DNA of 64,000 nucleotides, from contig NC_084815.1 of NCBI RefSeq assembly GCF_963583255.1, positions 16,973,807-17,037,806 on the forward strand, written 5' to 3'. Shown one piece after another: positions 44,917 to 56,051 of the stretch. Position numbers and translations under genes: made by a program. This DNA is from Pyrus communis (taxonomy: Eukaryota; Streptophyta; Magnoliopsida; Rosales; Rosaceae). How positions within the stretch are numbered: position 1 is the stretch's first letter; every line of letters starts with the position of its first letter. The notes beneath the pieces are model-generated. The model worked only from the letters and a program-made list of their open reading frames with translations, was not told the origin of the DNA and searched no databases.

Positions 44917-45913
44917 TGTTGACCCTAAAAACTACTTAGCCTACATGGCGTGCAGGGCGAGTAATTAATAAGCTAACTATGTCCTTTGGTTTAATGCGAG
45001 GCGTGCCAACTCATCGGCCAAGTTCGACCAGGAAGTAAAATATGTTGATGTGGCATTAGGTGTGCTTCTGACTTCGTGATCTCGCAACTGTGGTCGAGGA
45101 AGGAACACATCTCGGCCTTCAGGTTCTAGAGCATAAAGACAAGACTGCTAGTTCTATGAAGTTCAATATCAAATTCGGTTTTCAGTGTGTCGAATATAGT
45201 AACCTGGTAACACCTCACTTCGCTTAAAAAGCTGATGAGATGACCTCTTCCAACAAGGACTCAAAAATCCTTGTTGACTAAGACTTGGATAAATAACTAG
45301 TCGGTCTCGAAGTAATGTTGTTTATCTAAACTGAAGGTTCTCCTCGGTTTGCTAATTATACGACTCTAGTGTTGTTTATCCAAACTGAAGATGTTGCCGA
45401 TTGCCTCCACAGTGATGTTTATCCAAACTGAAGATGTGTTGGCAGGCAAAAAGAAATTAAAAATCTCAAGATGTTTGAGAGGTTTGCGCAAGGCATTTGT
45501 GTGTTGAATTGGAGTGGCTTTGAATGATGCACCCTCCTCTCTGTTTATAGTAGCGATCTCCCCAATAATCGAACTAGAATTTTACTCAGACTAGAGTTCT
45601 CAATCCTAATCTAATTTGGCCTCGACCAATCCTAACTCCTGTAGGATTCTGAACCAAGCTCTTTAGTCATTCAGATTCAACCCTTGAATTTTGGCATTTT
45701 TCTGATTCAAAAGATTTTAGCTACCGAAGAATCCCTATTGTATTGGGATTCGACTGCTTTACCTTTATCTAGGTGGAAACAACATTCTGATAAGACTCAG
45801 CCAAACTCTACAAGGCTTGGCCCATGGCAGAGAATATTCTTGATATTCCTTATTGGACCGAGACCAATTCCAAGCTCAATCCAAACTCCAAAGTGTTGTT
45901 TTGGGCCCAAACA
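44917..45913 (-). mobile_element. G2 copy A 5' LTR
   Basis: 997 bp; on minus it starts TGTTTGGGCCCAAAACAACA and ends GGTCAACA. It is homologous to the 993-bp LTR at 56052-57044 in opposite orientation. It contains three copies of a GTTTGGATAAACAACACT-type motif (plus-strand complements near 45320-45340, 45366-45386 and 45412-45434). Confidence 0.8.
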
Positions 45914-46406
45914 GAAATAAATAGGTAGTTCTATATATGTATGCAAATAGGACTAGATGATCTCTAATTTTATTGTTATTTTCTTTCAGAGATGACTAAA
46001 TGATTGTATTAAAAAAAGTTATAAAGATGGGTTTAACAAAAGAAAGTTATAAACCAAAAACCAAAATTCATTTCAAGTTTTTTTATTAACTCTCCTCTCT
46101 TTCTTTTTAAATACAAGTGAAATTACAACTTTAATTTACACTAGAGGAGAGCAGAAAGTTTGAACCCGAAATATAATGGGTAGAGCCTGAACCACCGGGG
46201 ACAAATTCACCACTTGTTAATTTTCCATCACCATTAATTCTCTATAATTTCTCCTCCATCTTTTTCACCATATAATTTTCCCATTTCTCAGGCACAAAAA
46301 CTAAAAATTAAAAGCCAAAAATAAAACGATCATCAAATAAACCTTTTAACTTAACGTAGTATACCGATCGATACATGGTAGCTGAAACACAAAATGACTT
46401 ATGGTA
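45914..46406. other. Intergenic DNA, 3' side of the ATL gene
   Basis: No gene. AT-rich, and probably contains the 3' untranslated region of the gene that ends at 46407. Confidence 0.5.
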
Positions 46407-48714
46407 CTATTGTCTCTCCTGTGGATTTCGACAAAGCGGGCACGTTGCATTCAACTTAAGCCATTCCTCTATACAATTAGCATGAAAGTAATGGTCGCAA
46501 TCAGGTATGGTCCTTAATGTTTCCATGGACTGGTACTCACACAAGCATATTGGGCAAGTGTTGTCATTAGGCTTGGGCAATTCCAATCTCTCACTAAGTT
46601 GAGTTTTGGGATATGCTTCGATGGTCGGACTGTCAAGGCCGGTTGTGATTGCGGGAGGTAGCCGATTGGTTACGGTAGCTAATTCTACGATGGGCCGGTT
46701 GTGCCGACCACTGACCTCCATCATTCTGCCACAACAATGAAGTCCAAGCCAAATGCTTAACAAAAGCACAGGAATTACCACACCCATCATTATGCCGTGC
46801 TTTTTAGCTTTTGAGGGATCTGAAGAGACTCCAACTGCAACATATATTGAACTGCATTGGATTAGTTTTAGGGATAGTTTAGTTGTGGTCCTTGGTCCCT
46901 AACTGTTATAGACTCAAACCTTAGGCATTTTAGATTTTAAATTGAAGTCCCTCTCCAAATAAATGACATAATAATAAAAGAGGTGTAAAATATCAATAGA
47001 CTTAAACCGTTATTTTGCTTTTATTTACACCACCAATTTAATTATTGAAATTTCCTTATGGATTTCAACCAAAAAAAATTGCTTATGGGTAGAATTCTTT
47101 TTATTTTTATAATATGAATACATTTATATAATAAAATTTGGGTACATTTTACATTTAAAAAATTGGTACGTTTATATAAAAATGTGGATACATTTCACAT
47201 ACAAACAATTGGTACATTTTATACAAAAAAAATGGACACATTTTATATAGATTCAATGGGTACATTTTATATATAAAAAAATAAAATAAAATATAAAAAA
47301 AACAAGAGGTACATTTTATATAAATAAATAAATAAATAAAACAATGGGTACATTTTAGATTTAAAAATAATAAATAGATTTTACATTAAAAAATGGGTAG
47401 ATTTTACATAAAATGAATGGTACTTACAAAACAAAAAAATGGGTACATTTTGCATTTAACAAAGTGGTACATTTTTAAGTAAAAATGGGTATATTATAAA
47501 TAAATCACAGGTACGAATAAAAGGTTAAAAAATTATGAGTACAAACAAAAGCTTAAAAAATATGGGCACAAAAAAAAAAACAAAAAAACAAAAAAAAGGT
47601 ACAAATAAAAATTAAAAATAGAAATATATGATACAAATTTTAGCCATAAATATAAATATATCAAATGTAATGTTTGTAACACTAAATGAATATACTTAGA
47701 AATACAATTTAATTGAAAATAAATCAATTTAATTATCTTGACATGTAAATATTTTATTATTGAAATAATTAATGACATTATGAAAACTTAAGGACATTGA
47801 TTAAAAATTCAAAATTGAATAAGGTCTTAATCAATGGAGTAGAAAAAATAGGGATGAGAACCTACATTCTCCTTAGTTTTACTAGCATCTAAATATCAGG
47901 TATATGTTTATGTTGCTGGGCTGTGGATATAATGGAACATTCAGGCAAGAATCAATGTTATTAATATCCAAATTCACTGATAAACGTATACAGAAACAAC
48001 TATGCCAGGAAAAAAAAATCCTATATGCATCATACCGTAGCATCGGATTTGCAAACGTTTTCCTTTCTTTAACTCACAAACCTGACCTCCTGCTTCACAA
48101 GAACGACAATCAGGCACCTTCCATGTCAACTCGATGTCATGGTTATCCCAATCAAATAAACTCGGAGCCAAAGTTGTCGAAATCACAGAGCAAAGAGGCA
48201 ATGGTATTGGATTGGCTGGCAAAAGCCAACTTGTACGTAAAGCAATGACCTTGTAGTACTCAGTGCTGAGGCAAGAGATGATTCCTGAAGGCAAGCTGCG
48301 TACTTCAGAGGAGGAACAGTTGAGGAACGTGTAGTTCACCAGGCTGCTGAAAGTAAAGTGGAAGAAGGGTGAATTTTCCACAAGACTGGTTTCATGGTGG
48401 AGAAAACGTTTAGGGAGACAGTTATCGGGGTCGCTGATCGACACCACTTGTATCATGTAGTTGATGGTTTGGACAGTGAAGTCCCCAAAAGATGGAAGAG
48501 TGAGAGTGGTTTGACTTCTGTTGTTACATGAGAGATCATACCCTGGATACCCACAATTAATTTTGGCTTGGTGGTTTGTTAGCTGGAAAGGGAAACGAAC
48601 CAACGGGCCGCCATCAGGGCAGGTTGAGCCACCGCATGTGGTGCTAGCGCTATGAGGATGGAAGAGGAAGAACATGAAAAAGATCAAGAAGTTACAGATT
48701 TCTAAGGTAGCCAT
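46407..48714 (-). CDS. RING-H2 finger protein with GUB_WAK ectodomain, ATL20/21/22-like
   Basis: Probable membrane-anchored E3 ubiquitin ligase. Exon 1 is 48714-48036 and exon 2 is 46834-46407; the 1201-bp intron is GT-AG and the phase-1 join gives 368 residues, the expected size. I chose the ATG at 48714 rather than the upstream one because it opens a signal peptide (MATLEICNFLIFFMFFLF, cleavage near residue 24). Residues about 25-220 form a GUB_WAK-type extracellular domain: CGGSTCPDGGPLVRFPFQL, INCGYPGYDLSC, then CRSCEAGGQVCELK. Exon 2 has a transmembrane helix (IMMGVVIPVLLLSIWLGL), the ATL GLD motif (TTGLDSPTIEAYPK) and a complete RING-H2, spaced C-x2-C-x15-C-x-H-x2-H-x2-C-x10-C-x2-C, with the tryptophan in CIEEWLK that contacts E2 enzymes. 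Family members are tied to stress or defence by analogy only. Relics of two further copies lie at 57.7-58.75 kb. Confidence 0.9.
47090..47530. repeat. Degenerate tandem repeat in the ATL intron
   Basis: A motif near GGGTACATTTTATATAAA recurs about a dozen times at 25-40 bp spacing with A-rich spacers, and fades into A-rich low complexity up to 47620. Confidence 0.8.
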
Positions 48715-49342
48715 GTGATGAGTGAGCCATAGGATAGACGGGAAAACTATATCAATATTTTGGTCGTACGTAATGGCCATTGACCGACCTATGACTGACA
48801 TAATATAAAGTCAATCGATAAGGCCAAATAATTATTTTCAATCAACTCTTTCACTGCATTGTTTAAATTTAAATAGCAATCATTGTAATATTTTAATTAT
48901 CATATCTTTATCTCCTACTAGATGTATATCATTTGCAGATTAAATAACAATCATATGAGATAAGAGAACTGCAACGAAAACCAAATTAAGAATACACAAT
49001 AGACTACTCATGTTGCCCAAGGTGTACGGATACATCTTTCCTTAACCCTATAAACCTCTTCTCTCATTTTTCTTACTTTTACATTCCTCGCATTATACAC
49101 CAAAATACTAGTCATATATGCTAATATATAGCTCTAATTCAAGACGAAATGTACTTTTTCTTACACCTAGCGCCATAAATTATAAATCAAACCGACAACT
49201 TATGCAGTACATATATATTAAATTAAACGGCAAACACTTTGGAACTCGTAAGTTGACACAACTAACCAATTAGGAAGTTAATAAGATAGTAATCACTTTT
49301 TGATCTACTTCACAATGTAATCCCTGAACAATTCATTTTTAG
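48715..49342. other. ATL gene upstream region
   Basis: Promoter side of the ATL gene. On minus, CTTTATATTA about 95 bp before the start codon could serve as a TATA box. No other gene. Confidence 0.45.
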
Positions 49343-49427
49343 CACTACAAAAAATTATCTTTTCCAGACGAAAGAAATTAGTCGGACAAAATGAGGTTTC
49401 GTCGCCTTAGGTTTTGCCCGCCCACAA

Positions 49428-50094
49428 TGTCACATCCCGCCCCGGAACGGATCACTTCCCGGGCCCCCTTCACCATCGTAGCACGATATTGTCCTTTTTG
49501 AGCTTACCATTCCCTCACGGTTTTGTTTTTGGGAACTCACGAGCAACTTCCCAGTGGGTCACCCATCATGGGATTGCTCTAGCCCCCTCACCCATCATGG
49601 GATTGCTCTAGCCCCCTTCTCGCTTAACTTCGGAGTTCCTACGGAACTCGAAGCCAGTGAGCTCCCAAAAGGCCTCGTGCTAGGTAGGGATGAGAATATA
49701 CATTTAAGGATCACTCCCCTGGGCGATGTGGGATGTCATAATCCACCCCCCTTAGGGGCCCGACGTCCTCGTTGGCACACACGCGACCAGGGTTAGGCTC
49801 TGATACCAATTGTCACATCCCGGCCCGGGACGAATCACTTCCTGGGCCCCCTCCACCACCGTAGCACGATATTGTCCGCTTTGGGCTTACCATTCCCTCA
49901 CGGTTTTGTTTTTGGGAACTCACGAGCAACTTCCCAATGGGTCACCCATCATGGGATTGCTCTAGCCCTCTTCTCGCTTAATTTCGGAGTTCCTACGGAA
50001 CTCGAAGCCAGTGAGCTCCCAAAAGGCCTCGTGCTAGGTAGGGATGGGAATATACATTTAAGGATCACTCCCCTGGGTGATGTGGGATGTCATA
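49428..50094 (-). mobile_element. Complete Cassandra TRIM retrotransposon
   Basis: Two LTRs flank a 70-bp interior; perfect 5-bp duplications CACAA lie at 49423-49427 and 50095-50099. Read on minus: 5' LTR 50094-49811 (284 bp), primer-binding site TGGTATCAGAGCC (49808-49796, initiator tRNA-Met type), interior, purine tract (complement of CACCCCCCTTAGGGG, near 49744-49758), 3' LTR 49740-49428 (313 bp). Each LTR holds a 5S rRNA-like segment in the sense of the element (AACTCCGAAGTTAAGCGAGA, GATGGGTGACCC). The 3' LTR is 29 bp longer because of one tandem duplication. It has no coding capacity, as expected for Cassandra. Confidence 0.95.
49560..49617. repeat. 29-bp tandem duplication inside the Cassandra 5S segment
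   Basis: CACCCATCATGGGATTGCTC plus the next nine bases occurs twice in a row. On the element strand it covers the 5S intermediate element and the start of the C box. Confidence 0.9.
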
Positions 50095-50290
50095 CACAAT
50101 CCGTCAGGGAAAGTTCATCGTGCAAAATTCATTGCGCAAAATTTTATTCGACGAAAATAACAAACCGTCGGGAAAAATTACTTTGCCCGACTGATTTTTT
50201 GACAACAATTTCATCGAGCAAAAGTGCGTTGATTAACTTTGCTCGACGAACCTAACATGCCCAACCAAACTATTTCATTGGTCAAAGTTT

Positions 50291-52130
50291 TATTTTACGA
50301 AAAAAATTAAAAAATATATTTACATCGACGATAATTTTGTTGGTAAGATTTATAAAGGAAACAAAAAATAGAAAACAAAAAATCTTGCCCAATGACAACT
50401 CTAAAAGTTGCCAAACAAGATTAGAGAACAGAAAGGGGTTAATTACACTAACACCAACTAAGGTGTTTTGAGTGTTCAGAAAACTCATTCATGCTTGAAA
50501 CATTACACAACTAGTAGGAAAAACTGCTTGCGTGACGACATAAATTTCGTCACTTAAAGTGTGTTGGCGCGACGAAATGGGATATTCGTTGCGCAAATGT
50601 TGAAAACTTTGTGCGACGAAGGATTTTGTAGCACATTGTCTCCTGCTCGTTGGTGTCGTTGTTGCGGTACATGTAGTTTGTCCTAGGCTGACGAGTGGGT
50701 TGCTAGTCTATGCGTTGGGCGTTGATTGCTAGATGAACTTGGGTTTGAGTGTTTTTACTTCCTCCTGAATCTGCCTCTGTTCTGGCGATGGCAGCTCGGC
50801 TGCCTCCAGCGGTGGTCTATAGGTGTGTGCTACTTTTCCCAGCAGCTTGCTTGTCTGTGTCATAGCTCGTTACACACCGTTCATCTCTGGCTAGCAAGCC
50901 GGCTGCTCATAATTATGCAAGGTGTTGAGTGCCAATTAAATTTGAACATGAATGTAATCGAGTTTCTTTATGTTCCTTGTGTTGCCTATTCCATTGTAAG
51001 GTGAAGGAACTCCTTGCGAGCCATGTCGCGAGTGAACACTACGCCGGATTTGGGTTTTATATGTTAGAGCATTGACCAAACCGCATGCACTTGCCTGCTA
51101 TGCTAGCCTTTTTGAGAGTTGACACTTCTCAGCACATTAAGGTGGGAGAAGGTGTTTCTGCGAGGCTCATGAGAAAGTGCACGCTACATGAACGCCTAGT
51201 GCATGGCTGGTCGAGCTGCTTTTTGTGTCTTGGACATAGTATCGTCATCAGCTTTTGTCCTGCTTGTTAACGTGCTCGAGGAATTGGTTTGCCAAGGTGG
51301 ACTGCTGCGTGAAGGCGTTGGTCAAATCCGTACTCTACCGAGATTGTATCGAGCACAAAATTTGAGCTTGGGACGAGCCAAATCTGCATAAAAACATGTC
51401 AAAACCTTTAAAAAAATGGTCGAATTCTCCAGGAATCCAGGCGCCGGAGAGCTGCGCCTGATGGGCTCCGTGCTGAATGGGCCTAGAAAGCCTGCTCCTG
51501 CATGTTGCCTCCACACGAGCTACTGCGTTGTAGTTGTTGGGATGGGCCATCTTGGCTTTCCTTTGGGCCTACATGCATGTGGCCTTCGCATGGCAAGCTA
51601 GGCGCACGTTGAGCTTGCTCGTGGGCTACGTGCCCGTGGGCTTCTCCTAGTTGCTTAGCCAGCTCTGCTGCCTGTATGTGGGTTTGGGCTCGCTGGGCAG
51701 CTCGGCCTACAACAGCTACTGCAATGATCTGGGCATCCTCTGCTCTTGGTTTCCATGGGCCTCATGCCCTGGAGCTGCTATGGCTGCTTGCTTCCATGCC
51801 TCGGCTTGGGCTGCTGCAACTGCAGTGGTCCTTGCCGAGAGTTGCTCAGCAATAGCAATGATGGCAGTCTGCGGTGGTGGGTACCGTTCTTGCTCTGTTT
51901 TCCGGTTCACCATGTGGGTAAAAGCCCTTATACGAGGTAGTACCGTTCGTCGTGGTTTTACAATTTTCTACTGATGTATCCTTTCTTCATAGACTAATCA
52001 AACAATGTTCTAGGAAAAATTTCAACAACTTGAGCATACAAGAAATTCAACGTAACAAAAATTTCCACAATAATTGCGAGAGCTGTCTTCGAGTATTTGA
52101 ATCAAGCTCATAATGAAAGCACCAATTTTT
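50291..52130 (-). mobile_element. Gypsy-type element (G1) internal remnant
   Basis: On minus, just inside the LTR at 52131, the sequence reads ATTGGTGCTTTCATTATGAGC-like, resembling the TTGGTGCTTTCATTGAGAGC leader of many plant gypsy elements. A short frame at 51913-51716 (MVNRKTEQERYPPP, then AIAEQLSARTTAVAAAQAEA) could be a gag N-terminus. Beyond it the sequence is GC-rich but full of stops, and no protease or pol domain is recognisable. The leftward limit is unclear; 50291-50640 may belong to CACTA-like DNA. Confidence 0.5.
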
Positions 52131-53415
52131 TGTAGCAAAAATCTGCAGTCTTCAATCTTGATGAATTTATTCCTACAAAACAATCATCACCCTTGATCAA
52201 AGACCAAAGCCTCACGTGCACATGAAGTTAGGGGAAGGAAGGGGAGGGGGTGCCAACAGATCTCCGATACCTAAATTAGTTTCTTCAAAATGATTGAGTG
52301 TTTAGGGCTTGTATGCATAGCAAAAAGCTTACCAAAGTTTGATAGATATGGAGGTATTTATAGGAAGAGGTAACTGGCCATAGTGAGCGAATCGCCCTAC
52401 ACATGACGGCATCCTAATTGTCAGGCCATCTCCAATCGAAGGCTGGCCAGAAGGCTCGTTTTAGCCCTCTGGCCCTCTAAGATATTAATATTTTAATGAA
52501 CAATATAAGGTTGTATTTGCCACCGTCTCCAACCGAAGGCCAAAGCGCCATAGGGCCAAACATAATTTATTATTTAAATTTAAAAAGTACAACAACTTAA
52601 ATTCAAATCCAACAATTTAAATTTAAAAACTACAACGGTAATTGCCCCAAAAAACCAAAAAAAATTAGAACTTAAATTTAAGGAATGGTTTAGGTATTTA
52701 TAGGGAAAAAAAATTAGAATTTTTAAGAATTAAAAAAAAAAATTGGCCCAAAAAACCAAAAAAACAAAAAAAAAATTTGAATACAATGGCTAGTTAGCTA
52801 GCAGTTTGATTCAAAATTTTTTTTTAAGCATTCCTATCGGTTATATCCAACAGGATTTTTTTAATTACTGGCCAGCCCCGAGCTGGTTGGCTGGCTACAT
52901 GCGACCAACCCTTTGGCCCTTTAAGATTCCATGGAGTCCACGAGCCCTCTGGCCTAGCCCTCGGTTGGAGACGGTTTTTGGGCTATTTTCGGCCCTCTGG
53001 CCCTCTGGACCATTCGATTGGAGATGGCCTCAAGGTGTTTCATCCATTGGATGAATGAGGAAGGCTTATTTACAAGATATTAATTAGGATATAATATCTT
53101 GGGATAATGATGGAAATATCCATGATTGACTGTAAAAATGATTTCTTACTTGATGGAATTGATTTTCAATTGGGAACGTATTAAAGATAGGATTTAGCAA
53201 TTAATCTTTATCTTTAATACTTTTGACTTTTCCATGCCACGAGTAGGGGAGTTTTGAGCAATTGTAGTCAGCTGCTTGGACCTTCAGGGATGATGAGCTG
53301 CTCGTGGGAGTGTTTGAGAGCCCTTCCTATTTAATGAAGGCAATCTTGCCTTTCTTGAGATAAAATCTACATGTTGTCTTTTGGATTTTTGAGAAAAATT
53401 TTAGCTCCACAAACA
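52131..53415 (-). mobile_element. G1 5' LTR, interrupted by a MITE
   Basis: On minus it starts TGTTTGTGGAGC (53415) and ends GCTACA (52131). Without the 606-bp MITE it is about 679 bp. It matches the solo LTR at 5213-7113. Confidence 0.8.
52424..53029. mobile_element. 606-bp MITE, probably Harbinger/Tourist type
   Basis: Perfect 16-bp inverted ends GGCCATCTCCAATCGA are flanked by the 3-bp duplication TCA (52421-52423, 53030-53032). A second inverted pair lies inside: CCGTCTCCAACCGAAGG near 52522 and CTCGGTTGGAGACGG near 52962. The sister G1 LTR at 5213-7113 has the uninterrupted sequence (ATTGGCCAAGGTGT), which confirms the insertion and the 3-bp duplication. There is no coding capacity. Confidence 0.88.
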
Positions 53416-54676
53416 TTACATCCCCTGTCCTTTAAGGCACAAAGAACATGTATGCTACAAGCACATTTCAGATAAGCATTCCATAAACGGCTGCAACAAA
53501 CTGCTGCTGCACCCGTGGTTTGAGCATGACAAAATGATAACTTTTTATCAGCATAGACATAAACATATGGATAAAAAACAATTAAGCTGAAAGTATACAT
53601 TACAACATGAAAGAGAAGGGGAAAAAAAAGAAGGAAAAAAAAGAAAAATAAAAAAAAGAAGGAAAACAAAATACTATAAAGCTAAAAGTAAGACCATATG
53701 CATCATACCATTTCCCTCCAATTGCACTGACTGTGTAATGGAGTAACAGTATTAAGCTGAGAAAAAAGACTTTGTATCCTTGCTTATCTGAGAAAGACGT
53801 CATTCAGAATTTCGAATCAACTCATCCTCTTTTTCAGAATCCTCACCAAATTAATTCTCATTAAATATTTCTAAAGGGTAATGTTAGGGGAACAAAATTT
53901 GCAAAATAAATAATATTTCACTAATAAGAATAAACACGTTATCAACGCTTAAGTAATAAACCAATTATCAACTTTCATGTTCTTTAGTTTTCAAAATTTT
54001 ATCTACAAATTTAGTCTCCTAACATTACCCATTTCATACTAGGCCTACTATGAAATAATGCAGGTCATACAAATTGTGAGTTTATATTTACATTAACAGT
54101 TAACATGGAAATTGCTTAAAAACAATATAAGTCATCAATGACCACGTATTCGAGAAATTAAGGCAACTTCAGAGGCCTAAGGCACGAAGCTGCTGTTTTG
54201 AACATGGCGGAAACGTCAATCCAGCCGTGAAGCGGAGTGCGATTGTCGTAGTCGCGGGCATGCACGCCATACTCTCAAGATATATACAATAACACAAGCA
54301 CATCTTTGCCCTCCTCATCATCACCAAAATGTATGCAGTTTGAGGAGAGTGCAGAGGAGGAGAGTGCAGAGCAAAAATGGCAGATATACATATATGTTTC
54401 ATAAATGAGTGGTCCTCAAACCCGTTGTTTCCAAAGTTTTCTTTAATACATCTTACTTATGCAATATTTTATGTTATAAACTAGGCGCGATAGTGCAGAT
54501 ATAAATTTTCCAACCCTAAATTAAAGAAGAATTTGCCCCAAATGAAAATTGCAACGATGTAACCCAAAAAGAAAATTGCAACAAATTCCTCTAATTCAAG
54601 AAATTCTTCATAACATCAAACACAAAGTACATTACACTATCCACTTAGATTCTCCTAATCAATTCTAATTATAATT
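53416..54676. other. Intergenic DNA, no gene seen
   Basis: AT-rich, with an A/G-rich low-complexity tract at 53606-53672. The frames at 53367-53803 are shadows of that tract. Confidence 0.5.
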
Positions 54677-54693
54677 ACAATGTACAAAAATAA

Positions 54694-54907
54694 ACCACAA
54701 CAAGTGATCCAGTGGTACGGATGCAGACTATGGCTCCTAGTAAACAGAAAAAAAAAAAAAATGGGAAGGTCCCGTGTTCAATGGTCTGAGCTGGTCTTGA
54801 CTTTAGTCATGGGCAAGGTGAAATTCCTCATAACCTCTCAGGCCCAAAAAGAATTGATAAACGTGGCTTGCCACCAATTGTCTCATTTTCCTAAGGAAAA
54901 AATAAAA
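54694..54907 (+). mobile_element. tRNA-derived SINE with intact target duplications
   Basis: A 17-bp perfect duplication ACAATGTACAAAAATAA (54677-54693, 54908-54924) flanks ~214 bp. The body has GTGATCCAGTGGTACGG (A-box-like) and GGTCCCGTGTTCAATGG (B-box-like), an internal A-run between the boxes, and an A-rich 3' tail. It differs from family S1. Confidence 0.85.
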
Positions 54908-54924
54908 ACAATGTACAAAAATAA

Positions 54925-56051
54925 CAAAAGCCCAACTCAAAGATAATGGGAATTAACGAAATTAATGCAAGAAAACCAACCTTTTTCCAGACATCGCGTT
55001 GGGATTTTGGCAGAGTCGTCCTCAATTGTGCTGACAGAGGAAGAGTCGAAGACCTCAAAAGGAAGGAGTAGCATGTCGATCCAGCCGTGGTTTGGTACAT
55101 GATCGACAACGTCGATTCAGCAGTTGAGCTAGGCAGTGGCTATCGTAGTTGTGGTGGTAGTCGAACGGTGGTGGTGTTCTAGGATGTAACAACAACGCAT
55201 GACTGGTGGTGGTGGCTTGTGATCGGTCTACAAACTCCCACATCACCCACCCTTCCTCATTTTCCCATCATCTTTCTTCCTCCCCCTTTTTTTCTTGAAT
55301 TAACCCAACAACAATATTATACGGGTCCTAAAGACCCAGTTTTAGTCATGACCTTTGTGGAACCAAAAATAATCAGGGAAATTATAGAGGTGATATGTGG
55401 ACTTTTAGGTAAAAAGGACAAAATTACTCTCGGGGCACACCAGGATTCCCACACGGATACAACGGACAATAACGGCTCAATTAAGGAAGAGTCATAAGTG
55501 CTCAAAATGATATTTATTCAAATCACTCTAATCACTCCTCATCAAATCCTTATTCAAAAGGTAACTCCCAAATCCTATTTAATTTGGGATTAATTACCAT
55601 GTTGATTGCAAGCTATTATTTCACGTACTATCTTGCAATTATTCTCCAATTACACCATGTATGGCTGGCTACTATTCTCCAAATAGGGCTGGCCACTCTC
55701 TTATAAATACCCCACTTATCCCACTAAAATACTAAGCTATTTGCTACCCACAAACTCCATAATACATTCTTTTCATAATTCTAACTTTGGCATCGAATAT
55801 TCTTTGGCCAAAGCCCCCCTCCCCCCAAACTCATCATGAGTGCGTAAGGCTTTAGGTCTTAATCTTAGGTGTTATTATTGTGCAGTGCATTTTTGACAAA
55901 TGAGAAGATGGCGGAAATTTGCATCTACAAGCTTGGCTGATTTCAGTTCGCACACAAAATCTGCACCTTAGACACACCCATCAAGCTTGTACAATTGCAA
56001 CTAAACACCTTGCAATGGATCAAAGAAACTTGGAACCAACGTGTTGCAATC
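54925..56051. other. Intergenic DNA with a possible LTR fragment
   Basis: No gene supported. 55500-55820 has TATAAATACCCC (near 55702) and repeated GGCTGGC motifs and looks like retrotransposon promoter DNA, but the ends are not defined. Confidence 0.45.

Larger units (their letters stand above)
49343..50290 (+). mobile_element. CACTA-like transposon end, interrupted by Cassandra
   Basis: CACTACAAAAAATTATCTTT at 49343 is a typical CACTA (En/Spm) terminus. It is followed by subterminal repeats built on GACGAA / TCGTC and CGTCGGGAAA, which continue after the Cassandra insert (50100-50280). A comparable GACGA-rich stretch begins near 50505 (CTAGTAGGAAAAACTGC). No transposase and no clear matching right end were found, so the extent is uncertain. 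Confidence 0.6.

Noticed and set aside
47974..48801. Longer start for the ATL protein at 48801
   Set aside because: The extra 29 residues would precede and mask a good signal peptide starting at 48714; family proteins begin at the signal peptide.
49414..50255. Open frames of 65-127 codons sharing one protein-like sequence
   Set aside because: They are translations of Cassandra LTR sequence, which is non-coding; the apparent conservation is that of the repeat.
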